Below, in pieces: positions 47,673-59,600 of a stretch of 64,000 nucleotides of DNA. Source of the stretch: Aurelia coerulea (taxonomy: Eukaryota; Cnidaria; Scyphozoa; Semaeostomeae; Ulmaridae); NCBI GenBank assembly GCA_039566865.1, contig CM076948.1:21091001-21155000 (forward strand), given 5' to 3'. Under the pieces are notes generated by a model. That model was not told where the DNA came from and did no database searches. It was given only the letters and a program-made list of their open reading frames with translations. Position 1 is the stretch's first letter; the number at the start of each line of letters is the position of its first letter. Both the position numbers and the translations under genes were made by a program.

Positions 47673-50600
47673 AATTTTTTTTGATCCTCAAGAGAATGGC
47701 TGAGAGCAGTGTGAATGTTGTTCCCATTCAGCACAAGGTATTACTAAATCTATTTCCTACACGTATTTTTTACCCAGAGGGGGGGGGGGTACTTTGTATA
47801 TTTTGCTGACGCAATTTGCACTCCTTTCCAGGTATCGTTTTTGCTTCTTTTTCTAACGCCGGGTATCAAAAGAAGGCAATTTTTCTAAAGCCGGTTGTCA
47901 AAAGTGATATTTCATGGTATTGGGATTGTATTTCAACAAATTTTTGCGTTTTGGGGTATGCTTTTCACCGACTTTTGCGTTTTGGGGTATGCTTTTCACC
48001 GATTTTTGCGTTTTGGGGTATGCTTTTCACCGATTTTTACGTTTTGGGGTATGCTTTTCACCAATTTTTTCTAAAGCCGGCTATCATTTCGAGGGAAAAG
48101 TTCTAAAGCCGGGTGAAAGATGTTTTTCTTGGAGTGCACCCATACAATTGAAAGTCAAGTCCCCCCCAAGGTTTTTTATAAGAAACTAATCCTTTTAGCC
48201 ATGGTGCCCCCGCTGGACATTTCAAAACAAAGTTGTTGAAGCCTTAGCAATGTTTAGATTTTATTAAAGTACCTTTCGAGTAATATAGGAAACAAGTGAA
48301 AAAATTAAAGATATGTTAAGGATATCTTTGTCAATGTAAATAATGTCTTAAGCTATATTCCTCAACTATTGGAGGTTCTTAACTTTTTGGTGCTCTGAGA
48401 GTTGAGATTCTTATTGGCAGTTTTTTCATAAAAAATAAGTATATTTCAATAAATCAATTGACCCCTCAGATGAAAGTCAAATTAGAGTTGTATGCATAAA
48501 GCCATTCCATGTATGAAGAATATGTGTTATTCAAAGACATCCTGAAACAAATGAAAACAAAAATGTGCACTTCCTGAAGTAAAAGGGCACTTTTTGTCTT
48601 ATTTACAAAATCCTTCAAGTTGCATTTGCCCCAAGTGCCCTTCCCCCTCTCTCCATTTCAAATAACCTTAAATGGTCAAAATTGGTTCTATTAATCATGA
48701 TGAATGATTTTAAGGCATTTTGGCATATTTGCATATTCATTAATTAGGGGTTTAAATGAAACAATGACAAATAAAAGATAAACGTACAGTGTGATATTAA
48801 TAATGAGCTATGTTACATTGCCAATGTTTACTCATTGATGCCTTGTGATATATCCTGGTAGCAGCACGAAAGGAATGATCAAATACAGTAAGTTTATACA
48901 TATTTGTGCCAACATTGCAAATAGTAAATAAATGGCATTTTTCTCAATTATAACATCCACCATTGTGTTAAGTTTCATTCTCATATCTGCAACATTGACA
49001 AAATTACGGAGCGGACCACTTCCCCTCCCCCCCTCCCCCCCTCCCGAACCCTTAAAAGGCTGAAACTGCCAAAGGCTCTTACCTCAATAGCTATATTAAG
49101 CCCCTGGGGCTTATTTAATTTTTGACCCTCCAGAGTGGGGGGTCTTATTAGAGAGGGGGGCTTACTCACAAAATCAAATGACAGGGATATACAGATGACA
49201 GCTTTACTTCTTTTACACCATATTTTGCGGATTCAAGATACAATTTTACCAGTCAAATGCATCAATTCCAAACAGTTTTATCTCAAACCATATCAAAATT
49301 AAGATACAAGCTTATCTAGCTCAATAAATGGGAAATCTTTGGCAACCACTGGAATTTGATATAAGAAGGCTGGGCTTAATAGAGAGGGGGGCTTATTTAG
49401 AATTTTGACTCAGATGGGAGGGGCTTATTAGAGAGGGGGCTTGATAGAGAGTGGGGCTTAATAGACCTTTTTATATACCTTACAAAATTTACAATACATG
49501 CTAAAGATTACTCTACCTACAAACTACTTTACTACTACAAGAACTATACAATGAGGAGCAATAGACTTTGACTACCCCATGGCGTTAAATGAAAAATAAG
49601 AATTAAACTACATACAATTTTACATAAATGCTACAGATATAAACGATAAATACTTTACTGGAGAATGTCTAACGTTAGATGTTAGGTTGGGGCTGTAATG
49701 ACTCAAAAACAAATGAAAAACAAAGAAAAACTCTTTTTTGTGCGAGTTTTTGTTATCATGCCTCATACCTGACATCTAATGTGAGACAGGATTTCCAAAC
49801 AAATAGAAACGTTACTTTTAGAGACTTGGTGGTTGCATGGTATGTGGCTAGAATTTGAAATGATATCAGTCAAATCGACCAGTTGTGTGGATGAAGCGTA
49901 TAGTCAACTCGAGTATTTTCGAGTTCAAGTCATGAGAAAGGTCTTTGTCGCCATATAAAAATAGCTGCGTAAGAGCATCGTTTGAAAGATTGGTGAATTG
50001 GACAAATGGCCGTAATAATTCAACAACTCCAGCGAGAAGAGATCTACGCTGAACATCAAGAAAGGGCAAAGCAACAAAAAGTGCTCAGTATCCTCAATGC
50101 CATCGCTCGTTGGGCACATTGGGTTCACGGTATCCCGAAAATTATGCTTGAACTTGTGGAGGTTTAACTTGCTGAGAACCTACCCTAAGTTGAGTAAGAT
50201 ATGATAATCTGATTGGATCGTGAATTCCAAAGACAGATTTTGCAGGAGGACGGATTATTGATGAAAGCTTTTTTTAAAAACAGAAACAGATGGTAAATAA
50301 TAGCTTTCATGTAACTTTTTAAAATGACACGAATTTTTATTTTTCACATCCTGATCAGACTTCTCGACTGGTACAAAAGATTTTTTCTCAAGAATTCTCA
50401 AGAATTGTTACAAATTCTTCGGCTGGAAAACAGTGTTAATGTGTGCAAGGCTGGTACACATTAACACAATAAGAACCTTTTAAGAAGCTTACAGGCTGGA
50501 ATTTACTGGGGAATAGCGGCCAGTTAGTTAAGAACCTATTCAGGCTGTCCAGAAAAAAACTTAGGTTCTTTCATGTGGGTTTCTAGTATTGAATTTAAAG

Positions 50601-53600
50601 GGTCTCCGTCGTCCAACAGTAAACAAATCCGTAAAATCGCACGTGTCGGGGATTATCCATTGTTCATCCATTGTTCTCGTCAGGCAGCTAGGGGTGACAT
50701 TTTTCAATCCATAAGGAATACCTTTCTCTATGGTCTAAGGTCTATAAAGTATTTTGGTGCTAAACTGAATTGGTTCATTAAAATGTCAGTTTCGTTTAAT
50801 ATTTTCAAATCAAAATTGAAGGAATTCTTTGTCAATGGTTATGGTCTTTGATTTTACACTAACATTTAGTTCTTTGGAGGCATCTTCTGGTTTTGTGTTT
50901 ATTTTTAAGAACAATTTTTCCTTGTTTTTTAGTTTTTAGATGGGGGGGGGGGGGGGCTCTCTCTCGATTAGTTTACCTATTAGAGAGCTCTCCTTAGACA
51001 AATATATCTAAATACTTATGTTTTGTACTGTACCATGTCTCTTTTCATTTCTTTTGTGTCGGGTGTAAGTGTATCCTTGTAGTGTATCCTTGTGTACTAA
51101 TATAATGTCATTTGTATATTGATTGTCTTATTTAATTTAGGTAAAAATTGTAATTTATTTGTAGTCTTTGATGTATTGATGTATTTAGATGTATTTGTTG
51201 ATAATGAAAACTGAAACTGAAAACTGTTCTCTGCAGTTTGTTTGGTGGCTTCACCCAAGCCACCAAAAAGCCAACGTTAAAAATTCCCTTATATCCGAGC
51301 AATCGTAGAAGATATGAATGTTTGGTTTGTTCCTTAGTGAAGTACAATAATTAATGCCCAAACAGCAAGTTTCATTTTGGAAAAAATATGAAAATCCTGT
51401 GTGATATTACCTTTCAAAAAGCTGCAAAAATCATTGTTTTGTTTACATTTTGACGACGGAGCCCCTTTAAGATAAATGAACTGAACTGACCTGACCTAAA
51501 CAGTATTGAATGGTAATTTCTTGTTTATTCTGCAGGGTAATGAGGAAAAGCAACTTTACACAAGAGAGGATATGGTAACGGCCTTTGAAAAGAATGGTGA
51601 TGAATTAAATGGTACACTCATTTTTTTTTAAGAAACCGCTTATAAGAAACGGTAGGCTCAATTTTTCGAAAGTTAAGAAACAACCCTACCTGAATTGAAA
51701 AAGCTAAGAAACTTTTGTACTTTAATAACCTTTACAATATGAATCCAGCAACTAGATGGCATCAAAGAAGAAAGAATTACCTTTCATTTAAAAGAAGAAA
51801 TTCTAAAATCAGACAAAAGCAAGATGACCTTTTGACGTTTTGAAATTGACGTTATTTTGACAGTTGTACCGGAAATGTCAGTGTAAACAACCATATGAAA
51901 TTTAGGCCAACTTCAAAAATACATTTCTCCGCACTCAGTGGTCCGATTTTAAAACTGTTTGTTTTATGTTAATCCTCAGGATGTCCTCTATAAAGACTGT
52001 TGTGGATTTTTTGCATATTTGAACATTCATTTTGTTTGCAATTTATTCCCTAATTTCAATATTCTGGATCACTGTGCCCTGGAAGCCCAGATCGCGTAAT
52101 TATGGCGGCCTAAACTTACTTTCAGGTAATCAATTACGTTTCTGCTATTTCCTAACTGCAATATAAAGATAGCAGTATCTGCTCTTTGAATTGAAGGAAA
52201 TGAAATTCATACTGTAAATGATTGATTGTTGTCTCAGTTATCTCTGTGTCTTTCTTCTTGTCCTCTTGTGCCCCGAAATCATTGGAGCAACAGAATAACC
52301 ATGGTAACAGAATTGATGTTGTCGTTTTTGCACTGGAGTAATGCAACATTATAACAGAATTGATGTTGTCGTTTTTGTACTGGAATAATGCAACATTTTA
52401 GGTAGGTTGCAATGGTTGCAGTATGTATATAAGGAATATTTCTTATATCTACACACTGCAACCTATAATTTAATAATTTACTGTAATACCTATAATTTAC
52501 TTGTTTATCATTGCAACCTATAATGTTGCGTTATCGCAATACAGCAGCAGCAACAGAATAATAAAATGTTACCATGGCGGCAGAATGCGTTAATGATTTT
52601 GGAGCACAAGGGGACAAGAAGAAAGACACAGAGACAACCAAGATAACAATCAACCATTTACGGTACGAATTTAATTTCCTTTAATTCTTAGAGCAAATAC
52701 TGCTATCTTTATATTGCAGTTAGGAAATAGAGCAGCAACGTAAATGACCTTAGTAAGCTAGGTCGCCATATTATGCGTTTGGGCTTCCTGTGGTCAAATG
52801 TGATTGTTTAACCCTATCTGGACCGGGCTTCTTTGAGCATCCTCTGGCCGAGGGGGGCTAAATTAGTTCCCCCCCTCAGAACTCCGAATTGACAGGGGCT
52901 AGAAAGATGAAATTTGGTCCTAATATGTAACTTATTTGGTCCTAATATGTGAAGCGTCCGAATATTTAATTTATTTTACTCTAATTGTTGTATTTTCGAT
53001 GACGTCATTAATTTTCTTTGTTTTGGGCCAAAAACAGTACTCTTACAGATTTAACTGTAAAAACTTTCTTACGAGAAATATTATGCTTCTTAAAACTCTA
53101 AGTTTATCTCTAATATCTAAGTTTCTGAAAAACATAATTTTTTGAAAAAATTATGAAATTTATAAACTTATATTTATTACCTAAATTCATTAGATATATG
53201 ACGTCATGAATGACGTAATACAAAAGAAAAACCAAAAAAATAGGTTGTTTCCATATTGTCTTATTGATTTATGGTTGTTCTGAAAATTTCATCCATTTCT
53301 CTCATTTCTGTCAAGAATTATCTTAGTTTGGAGTTATAGAGGGTTTGACCGTAAAACAAACAAGATATTAAAACTACTCTCTGAAAAAGTTGCTATATTT
53401 CAAAAAATACATAACATATCTTGTAGAAATTTTGGTGAAGGATGCGAAAAGGATAGTTAGGAAAAGTCACGAAAAATAATTAGCCGAGGTAAAATAATTA
53501 GCTAGAAGTTATCATTAAAAAGATACCCAGACAAAACTGGTAGGGGGGGGCTATTTTAGCCCCCCCCCCGGTCCAGGGTTAAAACATAATTTCTTGCTTC

Positions 53601-56600
53601 TTAGACTGGTCAGTTGTTGTGCTTTCAAAGAAACAAGGAGCGAGGAGCTCTGAAGTCAATAAAAGGAGAGAATCCAAAATTTCTTCCCTCAAGGCAGTTG
53701 GAGTTTTGCCAGGAGATCTTGCAAAGTATGGCCTACCCTTTTATATTCATTGTGAAAAGCCAAACTGTTATGTGCAGTATTTAAGTACAAAGTTTCATTA
53801 TGGCTGTGTCGCAACTACACAATCTTACGAAAGTACAGGAACGCGATTTGCCCTCGAAATAGCAGCTTGTGACGAAAATGATGATTATTACGTTTCGGAT
53901 TATGACAGTCATTACATCAAAGCTATAAGTGATGTAGACCAGAGTACAATAGGATATTTATATATATCTGACAGATTAACTGGGCTTCCTGGGATTCCTG
54001 GATTGGAGAGGCATAGGAAAATCATGTGGAGTCACAACAAAGAAGATAAGCCCAACTACAAGTTTATGTTTTATAGAAGCTCACGAGAATTAAATTCCTA
54101 CCATATCGTATGTAAACACAAGTACTTGAGTCCAACGACAGGTTTCAAGAGACATTTAACCCTATTACTACCGGGGGGGGGGGGCACAAAGTGCCCGCGG
54201 CAAAGTTTATTTGATGTAGTGTCGTCATTTCAAAAGATAAAGAGCTGAAACTTTGCGACTTTTCCTAAAATTTCATGGACTAATTACAATTTCTAATTTT
54301 TTTTCAAAATGGTAGATACTGATCACGTGACCAACCATTTTTCAACACGTGGTCAGCCAAACAATTAAAGAAGTGAGTCCAGTTTTAAAAAGAATGATCG
54401 TAGAACATCGAAAATACCACCATTCGATGGCTCTCGATGAGAGCTTTCAGATGATATATAGTTTTATCCATTTTTGATGACGTCAGCAAATTTAACGTTC
54501 ATGACGTCATCAAAGTTTATGACGTCATATAAATAATAACAAATGTATTAGATAACCTTAAATTGTCAAAATTGGCTCTATTTATTGTTATGAACAATTT
54601 TAAGGCATTTTAGAGTATTTACATCAGTAATTAGGGGTTTAAATGAAACAATGACAAACTGATGCAAATAAATGATGAATATATGATATAAACAATGAGC
54701 TTAAATTGACATTGCATTGCCAATTTTTATTCAGTGATGCTTTGGGATACATTCTAGTAGCAGTATGAAAGAATTTATCAACTAAGAACTTAAATATTGC
54801 CAATATTGCTAATAGTAAGCAAAAAGTGCAATTTTCCTCAATTATGACGTCATAGTGACGTCATGGATGTAACAAAGAACTAAAAAAGTAGCCTATTCTG
54901 TAGATTTTGTTCCTATACACCATTGTATTAAGTTTCATCCTCATATCTGCAATATTGGCGAAGTTACGGAGGGGGGGCACTTAGTGCCCCCCCCCGGTAC
55001 TACGATGGTCGAAAAAGCCCGGTATTAATAGGGTTAAAGGCTTCAGACGACTTAGGATATTTCGAGTTCAATTTGCCAGTAAGTATTCAATTTTGATACA
55101 TTTTCTACTTGATTGGAGAAGATTTTTTCAGGATCTTTGAACTATCTTTTTGCTTTAAGGTAGCATCCCCCCGGAAATAGAATTACTAAGAATATGGGTA
55201 TACAACCAAGTTGAGATGGTACATAGGCATGAATGTAGAATTTTTGGACTGAAAAATTCAAAATGGTACCTTTCATGTTGCCATAGCAACCAAAAATAGC
55301 CGAAATTTTGCAAAAAATGGTACACGGAAAAGTATTTTTCATTCTTTACTGGTTAAAGATATCTCAATGAAATTTGCTGGACTTTATGCAAGTATGTAGT
55401 TGGTCAAAATGAAGCAAAATCTTTTAGGAAGGTTGACTGGTTTTCCAGATTTTGCATGATTAAATTTTGATGGAAAAAAAAATCAGACATCAAGGTCTTA
55501 ATCCCCTTGTGCTTAGCCAATTGTAAAAGTAGAGGTTCATTTTGAAGCCCTATCTTTGGTGAACATTTTGACCAAATTTCATCTAAATATCTCTTATGGT
55601 TTGGAAATTAAAAATATATCCATTGCACTGATTTCGTGAAAATCGCGTTTCCGGGAAATTGACTTCAAAGTTCATGATAATAATCAAATAGTTGAAATAT
55701 GCTAGGTCAATAACTTTCAGCCTCTGAAATCTTTTTCTTGTCATTGTTGGACTGCCCTTTACTCCTAAATTTGTTTCCTGAAACTTTTGAGGCTCACTTC
55801 TCATTATTTTCTGCAACAATATTCTGGCGCTGTCAAAGTAAACCAATGTTTTTATGTGAAATGTTTTTGTGCTACTTCACAATTTCTAAGGATTTTTTTC
55901 ACTGCCTGAACACTCATATCAAAGTTTGCAATAACATCATAAACACCAACTCAAATAGATATTTTCCAGTAAAAGTAGATTTTGAAATCTATCCCAAATA
56001 ATCCTGCTGAAAGACACAATATGATTTTATTTCCATCCGCGAAGAGCAGTTTGTCACTTCCAAAAGACTTTCAATGTTGAGCCTTGAGAAAATTAGCTTC
56101 AAAAAGTACTGCAGCTTTGAAGAATTACTCTCTGCATCAATTAGATTAATTTTTGTTTGTAGAAATGCAGTTTCATAATTTAACGGCCATTCTTTGCACT
56201 TGGGAAATCTTCAACCGAATATTGCACAAACATCAATATGAAACAGTCTTGTTGACTTCAAATTTCCTTTTCATGTTAGTGTTACCACAGCAAATTCTTT
56301 GTGGCAGTGAGAGAGCAAGATAACCAGCAAATCCATTTTCCTCCTTGTAACCACATCAAGCAAGATAGAGGAGTAATCAGGGTGAGGGGACATTTAGGCA
56401 AAATTTTTACATCCACCATCATTTAACATTTGATTCATTTCTAAGTTTCAAATCTATCTTGATTTCTACCTGAAGTGAATGCAACCTGCTCTCTATACCC
56501 TTGTTTCTGCAATGTTTTTTGAAGGGAAATGATCTTGCATGTGTTTATCTGACGGATTTAGGTCTGGGCTATGCTCTTGGAAAAGTTGGATCCTCTTTTC

Positions 56601-59600
56601 TTCTGGAGGGGATGGGCCTACATCACTTTGACAACTCTTGACCCGATTCTGAAGCCGTAGAAGAGGCCTTTCTCTCTTCTTTGCTGGCACTTTTGATTTA
56701 TCCAGCATCACTTCTATCTTTCTTGATGTACTGGTTACCAGAAAACTTGCGCTTTTAAATTTCCAAATGTAAAAACAAAATCACAATCCTGTCTCATGTT
56801 GCACGGTGAAGAAATAATGTCATTGTGTATTGCAAACGAGGCTAATAATCTCTTTTTGGTGTAGCAAAGATGGTAGACCCCAAAAATACAATCATGGGGG
56901 TGAATGCATTTGGGGCAATTTTATGCCAAAATTATTAAACTCAAAGCGTTGCTAAGGGCGTTGCCATGTAACTTTTGTTGCAAAAAACCTTACCGACCCT
57001 GCTAAAACATAATTTTTAGAAAAATTGGAGCTGGCAAGCATGGCAATGCATACATCACGTGAAAGCCAATAAAATTGTCTACATGATTTCGTTTAAAACA
57101 AAAATTTACCAAAAATTTGTTTTAATCTTTAAAATGAGGGGGGATTCTACCTTAACCCTATTTTGGTTGGGGAGGGAGGCAAGACTCAATAAGTTTCATA
57201 AAAACATTTTGACAAAGAAGGGGGAGGGAGACAATTTTCGGGAACTGACTCTGTCAAAATCGGCAATACTCAAATATTAATTTTCGCGAAAAAGTAGCAA
57301 AATTGCAAAATTTTGCAAAGATATTTTGCAGAGATATTTTGCAGGGTAGTCCTATTTGATGTATTCTATCATAATTTTCATGTTTGGATAGAAATTGAGT
57401 TCCAAATTAAATTCTATCGCATTTTTCGCGATTTTGACCGATTTTGCCACTTTTCTTGACCATACAAAGAACAATGCTGACGCAAGCAATAATGACTGCT
57501 AATTTTAGGTTGATTTTTATATTTTCATAAAGTACTTGCCTGGGGCTATTAGTATACCGAATTTGGTTGCTCTATCTATTTCCAGTCAAGAGTTAGGTAG
57601 GGGGGCTTTTTGTTCCCCCCCCCCCCAACCAAAATAGGATGTGTCAGATAGCCCAACCACTATAGGGTTAAATTTGAAATTTTGAAATAATAGATTTCAT
57701 TTGTTTAGGCTTACAAGAAATCCGGAGAAGTCTGTTAGGAATGCACTGGTCTGTTTCCAGTTTGCTTCAATTTCCTAAAACGAGACCAATGCAACTATCG
57801 ATTCTATAGCAGTTCAAATGTTTAAATCGTCTTTTCTTTGCCGACTGGTTAATTTGGAACCACTTTAAAGTTCTCACAAACAATTTTCGATTTTTCGTAA
57901 AGATAAAGAGCTGAAACTTTGTGACTTTTCTTAAAATTTCATAGACTAATCAAAATTTCAAATTTTATTTCAAAATGGTAGACACTGATCACGTGACTAA
58001 CCTCTTTTCAACACGTGGTCAGCTTGAAAATTAAAGACGCGAGTCTAATTTTTGCCAATTGCCAGGATGATCCTAAGAAAATTGCCAATACCACCATTCA
58101 ACAGCTCTTGGTGAGAGCTTTCAGATGATATATAAGTCTATCCATTTTTGATGACGTCAGCAATTTTATCTTTCATGACGTCATCAAAGTTTTTTACGTC
58201 ATATAAATAATAACAAATGTATTAGATCACCTTAAGTAGCCAAAATTGGTTCTTTTAATGGTTATAAGTAATTTTAAGGCATTTTAGAGTATTTGCATCG
58301 GTAATAAGGGTTTTAAATGAAACAATGACAAACTGATGTAAATAAATGATAAATATATGATATAAATAATGAGCTTAAATGGATATTATATCGCCGATTT
58401 TTACTCAGTGATGCTTTGTGATACATCCTAGTAGCAGTATGAAAGAAATTATTAAATAAAGACTTAAATATTGCCAATATTGCTAATAGTAAGCAAATAC
58501 TGCAATGTTCCTCAATTATGACGTCATAGTGACGTCATGGATGTAATGAAGAATTAAAGAAGTAGCCTATTGTGTATATTTTATTCCTCTAAAGCATTGT
58601 ACTAAGTTTTATCCTCATATATGCAATATTGAGGAAGTTACGGACGGGGGCACCCCCCCCCCCCCTTCCCTGTAATACAACGTACCAAGAACAGTAAAGT
58701 AAACTCACTTTGCCTTGTAATTACATTCATACGTCAAACTCTGCTGTTTCATTCGAGAGGCCTCTGCAACCAGCATTCGTAGTTATTGCTATTGATAGGC
58801 TGATGGACGCTATAACTACGACTCATGGACTTTCACATTGAAAACTGGGACAAATTGTTTCCCTTAACGTCACGTCCGATATGGAAACCATATCAACACT
58901 GTACGAAAAGCCGAGTGCTTCTAGGCAATGGCATATGAGCATAACTTGTCGTCTCAATCCTCAGACAATAAAGCACCTACAAATTCAAGTTTTGAATGAC
59001 GTTAGCAACGAACGAAAGCCACAAATATCCAGATGAATGTTTCCTCAATCCAAGAATCAACAAACCTTTCAGTTTCAACAAGAATTTCCTCATTTTGAAG
59101 TCCACTTAAAGGCAGTCTATCACGCATTTGATTGGGTGGTAGTGACCATACAAAGAATAGGACATTTGAATGGCTGCTAATCCCCTGACTTTCTACGACC
59201 GTAGAAAGTGATAACGATCAGCCCTTCTCTGTTTCAAATACACAGATTCACAAAGAAATTCGTTGTGTTGAGCTCTGACTCTGTTGCAGCCAATCAGCTA
59301 CGTGATAGACTGCCTTTAAACTCCAGTAAGCTCATCACAGCTGAACGAGCATTTCCAACTACCGAAGGTTGCCTTGTTTCTAATAAGCCTCGTTTCAACG
59401 TGAATAGAAAAATCGGTGCCCCCATTGTTTATTTTCGTCCCACTATTTGATGTGAAAGTCCATAAGTCCCAGTTGGAGCAAAAAATATATTGTTGTTGTT
59501 GTTGTCATTGCTGTTGTTGTTGCGATAACTGGGACTATTTCGTGAGTCTCTTTGCATCTCTTTGCTGTCAGCCATTGCAATAATCCACTAAAATGGCCGA

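Noticed and set aside
47816..48189. Two overlapping frames with repeated FWGMLFTDF-like or RFGVCFSP-like peptides
   Set aside because: Both are translations of the same 30-bp minisatellite in different frames.
53619..54248. Treating the TGA at 54246 as the natural end of the protein
   Set aside because: The last ~31 codons are transposon sequence, and the frame and a good donor continue past the element.
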